Origin: Bugulina stolonifera
Taxonomy: Eukaryota > Bryozoa > Gymnolaemata > Cheilostomatida > Bugulidae
Length of the DNA: 64,000 nucleotides
Reading direction: 5' to 3'
Assembly: GCA_935421135.1 (NCBI GenBank)
Contig: OW285189.1
Span: forward strand, 18,974,298-19,038,297
Of the stretch, positions 52,017-63,920 are shown in pieces. Both the position numbers and the translations under genes were made by a program. The notes beneath the pieces were generated by a model. It searched no databases and was not told where the DNA came from. It worked only from the letters and a program-made list of their open reading frames with translations. Position 1 is the first letter of the stretch. Each line of letters starts with the position of its first letter.

Positions 52017-52368
52017 AATTAATATATAGTGATAGTCTAATGGTATGTGAATTAGGTGTTAGTTTTTGCCTTACCTCTGATTTACCTCTGATGAGGTAGG
52101 ACACTCTTGACCACCGGCGGCGTAAGTAGAGTGCCTCATTAATGTAACAGTGTGCATTTGGTTTTGGCCAGGTGTCTCAGCATTACCGCTGTTAGATATT
52201 ATTTTTTATTTTTATTTTTTTTGGTCATCAGCCATGATACCTCTCATCTCGCGTATAGTCCTTGGTAAGAAGCTTTGATGGTAACATCTGGAATTTGTTG
52301 AGATAGATGTGGGTTCACCACGGGCTGCAGCTCTTGTTGTTACTGTCATGTCAGTGCGATTATTAATA

Positions 52369-52720
52369 ATTTCGTCATAGGCTGATAACAATGCACTGTG
52401 GTCACCCTCAGCCTTTATGATACGGGTTAAGAGGTTTAATCTGTGGTTTCTGCATCTTTCTTGTAGTGTTTGTAAGCCTAGTTCTGCTCGGGCTTCACTG
52501 ACGCTTTCGCGTCCTTTGAGCCTCACTATAAATCTGACAGCACGATTTCGTCATAGGCTGATAACAATGCACTGTGGTCACCCTCAGCCTTTATGATACG
52601 GGTTAAGAGGTTTAATCTGTGGTTTCTGCGTTTTTCTTGTAGTGTTTGTAAGCCTAGTTCTGCTCGGGCTTCACTGACGCTTTCGCGTCCTTTGAGCCTC
52701 GCTATAAATCTGACAGCACG
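52369..52720. repeat. 176-bp tandem duplication inside the LINE
   Basis: The segment starting atttcgtcataggctgataa occurs at 52369 and again at 52545 with few changes. The unit length is not a multiple of three, so the reverse transcriptase frame is lost at the junction (YDEIV followed by LSDL and stop). Confidence 0.9.
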
Positions 52721-53205
52721 ATTCTGTATCATTTCAATGTCGTGTATAGTACTTTTCAGGTGAGGATCCCAGACAGTGTCTGCGTATTCCAATATTGGGC
52801 GACAGAGACTGGGATATGCTAAGAGACGCCCACGTTTCGGAGCATCATGGAGCGCATATTTTATTACACCCAGGATTCTACTTGCTTTTTGTGCCCTCTG
52901 TCTAATATGCTTTTGAAATTGAAGGTTGGTTTGTACTACGACTCCTACGTATTTAGTTTCTTCTGTCCATTCAAGAAGTGTGTTTCCTAGTTTATAGGGC
53001 GGCAGATCTGTATTTTTGCCAAATGCGATAGCATGGCATTTGGTGTTATTAAATGGCATTTTCCACTGGCAGGACCACTTATGGACAGCATCGATGTTCA
53101 GCTGAAAGTTTGCAGCATCAGCGGCCGAGTTGACTTTCTGGTACAATAGGGTGTCATCAGCATATAGACTAATAGAGCAGTTGACGGAGCTTGGCAAGTC
53201 GTTAA

Positions 53206-53765
53206 ACCACTACTGTCGCACCATTCAATATTTTCAAATAATCTTGCTCATCCTTTTTCAGTAAGATTGATGTGTTGTTTGTCTTTGGTAACCTAGCAGC
53301 TGCCAAGAAAACCCTATTTTAATATTGGCTGATTTCACCTTCAATCAGCCTATGCTGGGAATTTTGGAAGCTCTCAAGCAGTTAATATAAAACTGTGCTA
53401 CAGAGATAGCCATAGGACTTGCAATGCATTGCATCGTTTTTTGTGGGCATGACTCTAGCTTACTTATTCATCACTGTGAACAAGAGTTATTTATAGAATG
53501 ACAGTTAGTGTTGGCTCAATAAGATTACTGGGCTATTTGATGTTAGTAGCTTACCTATGTACATAAGTTACAAGTATAGACTTAGAACAGGCATAGCCAT
53601 AGGAACTTAACAGGTCTCAATGCTGAATGGAGGTCATAATAGCCAATATTCAAATGAGTTTATCTTGGCTGCCACTAGGTTTACAAAGACAAACAGCACA
53701 TCAATCTTCATGAAATAAGATGACCAGTATTCTTTGCAAATATTGAATGGTGAGACAGTAGTGGT
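53206..53765. mobile_element. TTAA-flanked MITE (560 bp) inside the LINE
   Basis: Inverted repeats begin ACCACTACTGTCGCACC on the left and ACCACTACTGTCTCACC on the right (reversed). They extend about 33 bp with two mismatches. TTAA flanks both ends (53202-53205 and 53766-53769), as for piggyBac- or Kolobok-mobilised elements. No transposase. Confidence 0.9.
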
Positions 53766-54483
53766 TTAATGTAAATGAGAAATAGTGTTGGTCCGAGAAC
53801 GGAACCTTGGGGCACTCCTGATGTCACTGGCAGTTCAGTTGAGCACTGGCCTTTGATTACAACCTTTTGTTTCCTGTTGGTAATGAAATCTTGAATCCAG
53901 CCAATGATCTGCGGGTTCACTTCTGGAATCTGGCGTAGTTTTTGGAGCAGAAGGGAGTGAGGAACTTTGTCAAAGGCTTTCTTGAAGTCAAGTACAATTG
54001 CGTGTGTATTTAGTGACTCGTCATGTGCCTTGGCAAGATCATGGTAGGTTGAGCATAGCTGGGTATCGCATGACATTCCTTTGCGGAAGCCATGCTGCCT
54101 GTTGTGGAGCACGGTATCAAGCGTTCTGTTGAGATAATGTAGTACTATATGTTCAAGCATCTTACATGGGATGCTTGTGAGCGAAATTGGTCTGTAGTTG
54201 TTTGAAAATGCTTTGTTACCTCCCTTGTGTATCGGAGTTACATGGGCGAGCTTCCATTCAGCTGGAAATTTCCCAGTTTTAAGCGAAGCATGGTAGACAT
54301 GTCGCAGGCATGCGGCAGCTATCTCAACATCAACTAGTAAGTCCGGCTTTCTAATGCCGTCTGGGCCAGGTGACTTTCCATTTGGCAACGCTTTAATGAG
54401 TGAAACAAGTCCCTCGGTGGATATTTGATGTTTTTTTCTAACATTGTAATTATAAGTAGATTGTACATCTGCCAAACATTTAA

Positions 54484-55236
54484 AGGTGGACTGTACTGAA
54501 ATTTTGACGTTATGAGTTGAATACACCATTAGAAAGCCTAGTAGCAGCTGAACCAATTAGCATAATACCAGCTGGGATACATGATGTCATCATGGTACCC
54601 AGCTCTGTTGAAACTAGTGAATTACATCATTGGGGGGAGTGAATGCCAGACCACTCATTATGTTATTATAAACAGGAAATTTCAATTGAGTTTTTATCCT
54701 TGTTATACTAGGGATATCACAAAACAAAAAAATGGGTTTGTGGAACAAATACTAGTTATTATTCCTAGGCAATAAAAAACACAATTTGTTGTAAAAAATT
54801 ATCAAATGACTTTTGAGTTTGCAATTTGATTGGTCAATATAGGCTACTTGTTTATCTCATGAATAACATGCCTACTTATTAGACTGGTGTGTTGACCCTG
54901 TAGAACATAGTACTATAATTGCTAGTATCTGTTTTATTGAATGAACACTGTATTTCTTTATAAAACAGTTGTGATAACTCAATATTGCTTCTATATAGCT
55001 TGTTAGAGTTGAGATAATCCAAGAAGAAGTTTTGAAAATTGACATAAAGCTAAGTGGAGATAACTCCTAATGCTGACATCACTATGGTTATTTTAGAAAT
55101 TTTGGGGCTACTTTTTGCAGTCTAGCATCTATTAGCTACTACTAAAACAGTTTAGATATGTTTGTAGAGGTATCAAGTAATACTAACATAGTTAGTTTGG
55201 TGAAAATAATTCTGAAACTTTCAACACAGTCCACCT
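54484..55236. mobile_element. Second TTAA-flanked MITE (753 bp)
   Basis: Left end AGGTGGACTGTACTGAAA; reversed right end AGGTGGACTGTGTTGAAA. TTAA at 54480-54483 and 55237-55240. No transposase. It sits at the broken 5' edge of the LINE. Confidence 0.85.
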
Positions 55237-55240
55237 TTAA

Positions 55241-56235
55241 AACTAGCAAAACTCGAGTATTTTATAAAATAAAAATAAATTCCCTGCATAAAAACCATAG
55301 GCTATATTTTTACCTCTTATATATTATTATTTGGTTCAGTGGATTTCACACCTTTTAAATACGCTTTGCTGTAAATATACAGTATTGCTAAGGTGTTCTC
55401 CCAGGCATATCTCTGAGCTGCACTGATGAGGTGTTAAACACCGAAACAGTACACTGTATGCAGATTGAGTAATAATATATATATATATATATATATAACA
55501 TTTACGTTACGATTAGGCATGGTGGTCTAAACGCAGCATTTTACATGTTACATGCTAAGTACAATGTATTTAGTTATCAGTGTAGTCATGAATAAGCAAA
55601 TGCATGTGCATACTGAATAATAAAACTAATGAAAGCCGGTTATTTACCTGAAATATGAAAAGCCGACCGGAGAGCTGCCATGTTGAGTATCACGTGATAT
55701 AGCAACTGCCAGTTAAATTTCCTAAAATAAGTAGCCTTAGAGCATCGCAAATAGTAGTCCTTCATGATTGCTTTATATTGACATGATAATTGAGCAAGAG
55801 CACAGTCAATATGCTTTTAGCTTTGGAGTTAGAAAAGACGTGTCCTACTAAAAATTATTGCAAAGTTCTTTGGTTATTGTTATTGTTTTTTACTCACAGT
55901 TGATTTTATGATATTATTTTCAATTTCTTCGTTTAAAAGTACAACAAGAATTAACAAAATTAGAATAAATGAACAAAAGGATGTTATTGTCAACTATTAA
56001 AATATTCATATTGATATTCTTGAATATATGTAATATCAATATAATTAATAATTATATAATATTAAATTATAAATAAATATAATATATAATAATAACCATA
56101 ATCATTATGATATAATCAATGACAATTATAATTATTATTATATATATTATAATTATAATATAATTAATATTATATAGCCTAATAAAATTAAATATCAATA
56201 TGAATATGATAATTCAGAATTGATAATAAAATAAT
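55241..56235. other. AT-rich spacer with a (TA)n tract
   Basis: A (TA)n run lies near 55470-55497, and an extremely AT-rich stretch at about 55990-56200 precedes the plus-strand LINE. No gene seen. Confidence 0.5.
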
Positions 56236-57640
56236 CACAAGGGAGGCGAACCTAGCCAAGTGTCAAACTATAGGCCCATCTCTTTAACATCTACACCGTG
56301 TAAAAGTTCTAGAACATATTGTTCTACACCACATTAATAAGAAACTTGACAGCTTCCTCCATAACAGACAACATGGGTTCCGGAGAGGTATGTCTTGCGA
56401 AACTCAGCTGTGTGCCACCTATCATGACCTAGCAAAATCTATGGAACAAAACAAAACAACACATGCCCTTATATTGGACTTCCAAAAAGCTTTCGATAAG
56501 GTGCCACACAGTCTGCTACTACAGAAGCTAAGAGCGATCCCCGACTTAGATCCAACCCTTATAAACTGGATTCAAGACTTTATTACCAGACGGAAACAAA
56601 GAGTGGTACTGAAGGGACATAGCTCAGGTATTTGCGCTGTAACGTCTGGGGTGCCCCAGGGTTCAGTCCTAGGACCCACCCTCTTCTTAGTATATATAAA
56701 TGACTTGCCAGACACAGTAACTTGTAATGTCAGTCTCTACGCGGACGATACACTCCTATACCAAGAAGTGAACAATGATCAGGAATCCATGGAGTTTCAG
56801 AAAAACATTGATGCTGTACAAAAATGGTCCCAGAGATGGAAAATGCCTTTTAATGCATCCAAATGCCATGCGATGGCTTTCAATGTCGGTGAGCAACTAC
56901 CAGCATACAGACTAGGTACTACTGTGATTCCTTGGACTGATAAAACTCGTTATCTTGGGATAACCCTACAACAGGATTTGAAGTTTGATCAACACATCGC
57001 TCAAAAAACGGTCAAAGCAAGCAGAGTACTGGGAGCTATTAAACATACTCTACACTGTGCACCGACCAAAAGTCGATTACTTGCATACACTAGTTTGTGT
57101 AGACTAATCCTGGAGTATGCAGACACCGTGTGGGATCCAACAAGTAAGCAGACCATTGAATACATAGAAAGGATTCAGTGTAAAGCAGTTCGCTTCATCA
57201 GTAATCTAAAGGGACGTGAAAGTGTCACTGCAGCCAAAAATCTTCTTGGACTAGTACCCCTCGAGTGTAGGAGACGAAGTCATCGAATAACTTTACTTCA
57301 CAAAATTCTCCAAGATGAAGAGAGCCACAATACACTATCCCCTAGTTACGATGAAATTGTTGAAAGCCGCTCACAAACAACTATGACAACCAGAGCTGCA
57401 GCCAGAGGCGAACTAACATCAATTTCTGCCACAACCAATGTATACCATAATAGTTTCCTCCCTCGAACAATCCGAGATATAAGAATTGGCTATCCCGAGT
57501 AAAAGTAAATCAGCAATATGCTGTAGTATTGACCTTTTCACTGTAGCACACTGTTAGTAATGAGGCATTCAACTTGCACAATATGTGATAATAGAATGTT
57601 CTATCAACGACGAGTGAATAACGAGTGAGTATCATATAAG
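56236..57640 (+). mobile_element. 5'-truncated LINE with a 370-residue reverse transcriptase frame
   Basis: The copy begins inside the reverse transcriptase (VSNYRPISLTS near 56262) and has a one-base deletion around 56300 at the TCT/TPCK position. It then reads uninterrupted from 56390 to the stop at 57500-57502. Motifs: DFQKAFDKVPHS, TSGVPQGSVLGP, SLYADDTLLYQ, LKGRESVT and FLPRTIRD. It is related to the minus-strand LINE at 52-54 kb but clearly diverged, so it is another subfamily. The roughly 130-bp 3' UTR is repeated at the left edge of the window. Endonuclease and 5' UTR are absent, so it cannot move by itself. Confidence 0.92.
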
Positions 57641-58594
57641 AATAATGAAAAAATCCTTCTTTGATTTGTTCATTATATTATTTCATAAATTTAAATTAGA
57701 AGATAACTAATCTAATCGTATCATAATCGATAAATATTTATTATTAATCATAATATTTTTATTAATCATATGATAATGATTGTTTTATTTTTATTTTCTT
57801 TTGTTTTTTTATTCTAATTTAATAGTTATAGTTCTTTTCTACTCAAGTCGATCCAGGCACTAGACTATTCAAGTTCTATTTCTAAACTAACTTTCTTAGA
57901 GGTACAGTCTTACATCTACTAAGCAAAGCTGGTGTAGATAGTAATTGTAGTGTAGTAAATGTAATATTTATATGCATATCAATACATAGACCTACTCAAC
58001 TGTAACTTTACTAAATCTCTTGTAGCTAAAGTTGATTGTAGGCTTTTAGACCTACTATGTTATAATAATAATTATAATATTAATTTTCATATCATATTTC
58101 ATAATTATAATAATTAATTGTAATATAATAATTAATAAGATATGATTATATTATAAAAATATTTTGTTCTACGCTTCAGTTGGAGTTTAGTTTATAAAAT
58201 ATTACTCTGATGTAATGTTATGTTGGCTATGTTCATAGTAATATAATATCTGTGATATAACCTATGTAATCATCTCCTGCTTTCCTGACCCTCCTGCCTA
58301 CCTAATTATCGGATGATCCTATAAACTAAGTAAATGGTACCATAATGCTAACCATACCTGTCCAGTACCTATCTTTGTTCAAAATTATATGGATGAGGTT
58401 CAGAATTTTTACGTTTGAACCTAATTTGGGTGAGCTGGGTAACTACACTCTCGGTTGATAATGAAGAGTTGGCTAGCACTTTCATAGTCAACCGTTTAAT
58501 TGAAGAGTATGCTAAGAGATTGTTGTTTTATTTTTCTGAAATATTTAATTGTAGATCAACTAATTCTCATTAATAGCACTGAGGGCGAGTAAAG
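57641..58594. other. AT-rich upstream region of GOLGA7
   Basis: No gene or defined repeat. Palindromic TAATAATTATAAT-type sequence near 58060-58160. Confidence 0.4.
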
Positions 58595-61044
58595 ATGGAT
58601 GACATACCTTCTGGGTGCGTCAAAGCGTTCGTACAGAGAGACTTCAGTGATGGAATGGCAGTGAAATTTGAGAAAGGCCTCCCCAGAGAGCTTGAAGGAA
58701 AGGTAAAATTTGATTTACCTTGGTGTACGAGTATTTCTAGAAGTGGGCTTACAATGTACAGTTTTCTGATATAAGAAGAAATAAAATAATGCATAGATTG
58801 TATGTTGTTAGTTCGATATGGATAGAATTGTATTTTAGTTTTTTGTTATAATTAAATAGGGCAGATTTTCTAAATTATATCACGAAGATGGGACCGAAGC
58901 GCTCACAATTTCTATTTAATTTTTTAGTAACTTCATGTAGGTCTATGTCAGTTAGATGTTATTACCAACTCAGATGAGCTGTGACCACCTTTCACTATTA
59001 TTCTATGTGTTTTAAGCAGTAAACTACATTGAGGTAATAAGCTCTTGCAAAATTTGGTTTTCGGTTATTTAATGGACTATCTAAGATTACAATAATTTGA
59101 CGAATGAGTTAATAGTAAAGTTATGGCTACATGAGGGGGCCACTTTCATTATTGGCTAGATTTTGCTTGATGGCACTGGTACTGCACTTTGTCCATAGAG
59201 CCAGACCATCACACAAATGAGCCAACTTACTGTAGCCCGCATTCTCTCGTGTGGTCCCACCATTAGACTTAGTTTAGAGACTGTTTGACCACCCAAAAGG
59301 GAAAAATGTTTGTTCTCAATTTTGGAACATTTTATTTCATGCTCACTGTATAAAATGCCCTTCTACTCTTTGCCTGCATAAAATTGTAAAAAAATATAAC
59401 GCACACGTGGACACTATGCATAGGCTACATTATCTATGGCATGCACATGGTTATGTATGGTGTGCCATTACATATTGTATTGAGTTGAACTGCAGCCTAG
59501 TCATCCTTTAATCACAACTTGTACTTTACAGATATCACCGGCACAGTTTGCACAGACAGTAGATCATATTAATAGTTTATATCAAGAGGCTGAGAACCTA
59601 AACTGTTCATCCTGCTGTGAGGGTTGCTTTGCTTGCCTCACATCTTACCTCTTCTTATGTTGTATGAAGACTCACTATGAAAAGGTATGTTTACGATTTG
59701 TTGTGTGATGTGATATAAGGTCAAGGTCAAGTTGACTCCCCTCATATTTATTTCAATTAGAAGGAGCCTAATAAGTCACCAAGTATCCATAAATTCAGTA
59801 ACTTGCATTTGCCTCCCCAGCATGCATTCTAAGGAGCAGGAGCAAAAAACCTGTCTCAAAATCCCTGGACATAGTTTGGGTGTACATTATTTGAACAAAA
59901 CTTATGACTGAAAAGTATCGAATTATCCATTTTAGTGCTACTTAGTGGCTTGTAAGACATTTTCTTCAATGTAAATGACTTGTTTTAGGCTGTATCCTGT
60001 GTTTTATGAGGTTTGGCAACATTTTCACCATAGATGAAAAATCAGGACAGCAGGAAAATTAGTAGGGACAGACACAAAAACCAGGGGGTGTCCCAACAAA
60101 ATTTGAACACTTTGCAAGCATGCCCCCCAGAAATCTGTCCAAGCACAAATATTTGTTGGTGTCAACTCTCAAATTTTAATTTTGAGTACAAATTTGTGAC
60201 CAGTTTTATAGTCTGAACACTGTCGACAGTGTAAGCGGCCTGTGATTCTGCATGTTTCTTTGAATTTGATAGTGATAATTTTAAGCTATTTTCAGTATAA
60301 GTCTGGGCAGCCAAATTCTCTGGTCAAGGCTTTTTGCCCCTCCCTCTCAGCCAAAAATGGTTGTTACAGCTCTGTGTGTATTCACGTGTCTTTTGAAACT
60401 TTGTTCAAATTCAGTATGTGGGGTATATGTTGTGACTATCCAATAGCCCAATAACATGACTTGCTTGTAATAGCAATTTATTGTTACTACTACAGTATCT
60501 AGTAAGAAAACAAAGGAGATTCTAAAATCATGTTTTATGAATCGGCACAGGTGATTGATTCCCATCCGTCTTGTTATTTGCCACCTTCAGACCATCCAGC
60601 CATGATAGTATAGTGGTTAGTACTTCGCGTTGTGGCCGCGAAAACCCAGGTTCGAATCCTGGTCATGGCATTTTTGAACTTTTTCTTTTTTTTTCTATTT
60701 TTGTTTCCATAGCCATCAATCAGGTAGCCATGAACATGACTGTACTAAGTATATTGATGCCATTATTGAACTTATGATATCTTATATTATTAACCCTATA
60801 AAATATATATTTTCCATCTCAGTGATGCGTATTGATGTGATGCTATACCAAGAGTGTTACTATTTTCTCTGAATTTTAATTTCAGAAAACTAAAGAGGCC
60901 AGGGACTATATAGATGAACAGAATAAAACAATCTACAAACCAAAAGGTTTATATATCGTGGATCCAATGCTCAGAGGGCTTAGAGTACTAGAGATTGTAC
61001 TCATCAACACTGGATCTGGCCAGGCAGCTACCCTTTCTATTTAA
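58595..61044 (+). CDS. GOLGA7: Golgin subfamily A member 7, palmitoyltransferase cofactor (Erf4 family)
   Basis: Three exons, 58595-58702, 59532-59684 and 60886-61044, all joined in phase 0, give 139 aa; human GOLGA7 is 137. Homologous blocks: VKAFVQRDFSDG (human VFIQRDYSSG), then CCEGCFACLTSYLFLCCMKT followed by HYEK (human EGCLACLTAY and THYEK), DYIDEQNKTIYKPKGLYI and DPMLRGLRVLEI. The Cys pair equivalent to the human palmitoylated GCLAC is kept, with extra cysteines around it. In vertebrates the protein forms a complex with ZDHHC9 or ZDHHC5 that palmitoylates Ras and other proteins at the Golgi and plasma membrane. The start ATG is the first in frame, and the length agrees with the family. 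The C-terminal tail after LRVLEI is lineage specific. The second intron contains a tRNA gene. Confidence 0.95.
60599..60670 (+). tRNA. tRNA-His (GUG)
   Basis: A complete cloverleaf: acceptor GCCATGA/TCATGGC, D arm with A-box TAGTATAGTGG, anticodon arm TCGCG-TTGTGGC-CGCGA with GTG at 60632-60634, T arm CCAGG-TTCGAAT-CCTGG, and discriminator A. A run of T follows directly at 60671, giving a polymerase III terminator. No intron. It lies on the sense strand of the second GOLGA7 intron. Confidence 0.95.
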
Positions 61045-62249
61045 GATATGGTATTAACCATAGTTATACTTCTGTGTTTGCAAAATCTCTGTGATTGTGA
61101 GTTGAACATCCAGCAAGATTATCCAATAGCAGACTGTGTTGTAAATAGGAGAGTATGCTATAAATAATATCAACTGCTGACTGGTAAATAGTAAATAAGT
61201 GTACCTCAAGGAGTCAGGATATAAGAAGATGCACAAATATAATTTTATTTTTGTATTATCAACACTATACTGCTCTCAACATGTTTTATATTATTGCAGA
61301 ATTAGACTGTACATAATATACTATTTATGATATATTCTACATGTATTTACACATCTAACCTTATACTAGTATACTAGCTGTTTATTGATTTAAGAACTTC
61401 CTCTATCTGGTAATAGGTCTTTTTCATTTCTAACTAAATTTTTTGCAGCTATTCAATGTTTCTCTCTCTGTTGTATTCAATTAGCTAAAGGTGGTTGATT
61501 ATAATACATAGACCACATAGATCTTTGATGTTGTCATTTCATCCAAATTAATAGTAATATTAAAATACATCCATCACTCTGTACTCTACCAGCACCTCTG
61601 CATTATTAGAGTAGAATTATAACTCAACCACTTTACCAGAGTGTGAGTATGACTACTATTTTGCTAGAGTATGATGAGTATGATGATTATAGAGTAAGGG
61701 GTAAGGTAAATCTAAATATATTGATTACTACTAAACACTTCCAGTCTTTGGTCAGAGTTAAATCTGCATATATTTTATAAAAATATGGTTCTAGTCCTGG
61801 CCCTAGCTTTTATGGAGTCAACTCATTTTAACAAATATAGATATAAAGCACAATACAATAGTACAAAACTGGTGCTGATTAGTATTGTTCAGCCTATAAC
61901 TTCTAATTAATTCACCATTTTTAGGCATTGCACCACAAAGACTGGTTTATGTGCAAATTTGTTTTTTAGTGCATGTTTTAGAATATGTAGGGGAAGCCTA
62001 GTCAAGCGTGGCAGTATTGGCTCTAATTTGTAGTTGTCCTCTCAGCTCTGATTATTAGGAGAAGACAACTTTAAAATAAATGTGTAACAGCTTTAAATTA
62101 TAAGTATTAAGTACAAAACTATAAAAAAATTCATTTCAATATTATGAATGGAAAGTTGATTTATGTACAGTGATATTATATACATGTGGAATAGCCTGAG
62201 TAACTAGGGTCTTAAGGCTTAGATCCTAGTTACTACATGTATAGTATGC
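61045..62249. other. Spacer between GOLGA7 and the next gene (convergent)
   Basis: Holds the 3' UTR of GOLGA7. It is AT-rich, and I see no repeat family or further exon. Confidence 0.4.
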
Positions 62250-62282
62250 ATCTCTTTAGCTTAGATTCTAAGCTAAAGAGAT
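62250..62282. repeat. Inverted repeat just after the stop codon of the minus-strand gene
   Basis: ATCTCTTTAGCTTAG, three bases, then its exact reverse complement. A smaller one, GTAACTAGG...CCTAGTTAC, lies just left of it (about 62200-62233). They fall within 20-100 bp downstream of the stop codon at 62303-62301. Confidence 0.7.
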
Positions 62283-62300
62283 ACAGTACAACTAGTAGGA

Positions 62301-63920
62301 CTAAGTTCTCAGTTTTCGGCACTTTTTACTGGGCACAGCTCTCATGTTTCTTCCAAGGTTTCTTTCATCACAATCTTTGTTTGTGGATGATGTACCACGG
62401 CTAACAGATCTCTTACTATTCTTCCTTTTCTTTTTACTTCTTGATCTATGACCTTTCAAGCTTGGTAGTGTGACATCATCAGAGCTATGTGTCACTGCAT
62501 CGTCACTTCTCTCATCTTCTATTGGGGCCGACCAACCATTAAGGTACATGTCTTTAGAGCTATATTTTGATTCGTGAGAAATTGATGAACTAGAGACAAC
62601 TTCACCTCGGTTGGCTTTGGGTGAGGTTTTACTTTGACGGTCTGATTTTGGAGACACAGAATGTTGACGAACTGACTTAGGGGAAGCGGACCCACTACGA
62701 GGTGGCTTAGGGGAAGCTAACTTACTACGAACTGACCTAGGAGAAGCTGACGTCCTAGCAGCTAGTTTAGGGGAAGCTGATCCACTATGGACTGACTTGG
62801 GTGATACAACCCTGCTGTGTGCAAACTTGCTGCTACCTTGAGTATTTGATCTGTGTTCGAGTAGTTCGTCATGATAATCATCAGATTCATGCTACAAACA
62901 CAGTTATTTGTGAAACCATAATCGTGGTCAATATAATAGTAATACCATTACAACTTATGTGAATTCACATTGCGAAACAGTACCTCACAAATTTCATCCT
63001 CAACCGGCATTTAAAGAACACATTATCTACACTGACCTGCATAATGATCGTCTTGTGATTGACTTTATCTTTGGAAGAGATCTTGTGAATATCATAATAC
63101 TTTTCAAATTCATTCTTTTTCTGACGCGCTCTTATCCACCTATCTTTTTTCTTACTTTTCAGCTTTGAATTTGAGAGGCACAGTGAGCTAAAGTCTGATA
63201 CTGTGTCGCTAAAATCACTGTCACCATCCAGTTCCTGAGACAGATAAAATTAAAATATCAGTACAAGAATCATACCAGTACACTAGCAATATAAGGTACA
63301 CTACAAATTATGTATATGATGCAAAATACTTAATACAAATCATAGTACATGTACTGAAATATTGTTATTATGTTTTGTAGAATAGAACAAATGCACAATA
63401 TACATACGCTTTTGTTTTTAATCATCACTACAAATATAATACATGCAAATATTGTTAGCACAACACAGCTTGTGGCACAGAACCTTGACTATATACAGAA
63501 AATTCCTCAACCTAACACAATGCTAAGATTATACACGAATTGCTGCATACTATACTATTTCACTAATAACGTCTCTGTGTACCTGCAGAAAGCTTTCTTC
63601 ATCAACTTCTACTGTATCACCATTGAGATCAAGTAGTCCATCAAGTAATGTAGATGATACCATTGCTTCAGTGGTAGGTGCACCAGCAGGTATTAGGCAT
63701 TTATCCAGTACCTCCGATTGAGTTAAGTTTAGCCTGGCCATTTTGAGATAATTTTCAAATATAGGCATGTGCCGATCATCTTGCACTGGATGTGAAGAGT
63801 CGGAACTTCTAATTGGAAGGTCAGCCATCATACTATCAAGAAAAGCCAAACTATACAATCTTGACAGAGTGTAGATATATAGGGCATATTGTAGGAAGCA
63901 GCTTTTTGTGGTAAGAAGCT
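62301..63920 (-). CDS. Unrecognised Ser/Pro/Lys-rich, probably nuclear protein; 5' end uncertain
   Basis: Three joined minus-strand exons in phase 0: about 63920-63583, 63234-63037 and 62891-62301 (stop 62303-62301). The first could begin at the in-frame ATG at 63828 (good context, ATGATGGCTG), giving about 345 aa. Alternatively it may continue upstream from an acceptor at 63921 and out of the window. The N-terminal part has a helical-looking PIFENYLKMARLNLTQSEV and an acidic stretch (VDEESFLQELDGDSDFSD), followed by a basic segment (KSKKKDRWIRARQKK). The last exon has 10-16-residue repeats around SASPK-S/P-R (for example SGSASPKSVR, RTSASPRSVR), similar to proline-directed kinase sites, and nuclear-localisation-like KKKRKNSKR near the end. 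I recognise no family. Confidence 0.65.

Larger units (their letters stand above)
52195..54480 (-). mobile_element. Degenerate LINE (non-LTR retrotransposon) reverse transcriptase
   Basis: Reverse transcriptase on the minus strand, from about 54470 (KSPGPDGI, NNYRPISLTS, DFKKAFDKVPHS, TSGVPQGSVLGP) to 53197-52526 (SLYADDTLLYQ, LKGRESVSEARAELG) and 52526-52212 (RTIREMRG). The style is that of the Jockey/CR1/L2 group. The 5' part, including any endonuclease, is missing. The 3' end is an A-rich aaaaaaataaaaataaaaaata tail. The coding region is broken twice: by a TTAA-flanked MITE inside the sequence for YINDLP, and by a 176-bp tandem duplication near the 3' end. Confidence 0.92.

Noticed and set aside
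51725..52017. Open frames with PHPPCVRALWRPSHT and similar
   Set aside because: Inside the inverted-repeat element; no recognisable protein.
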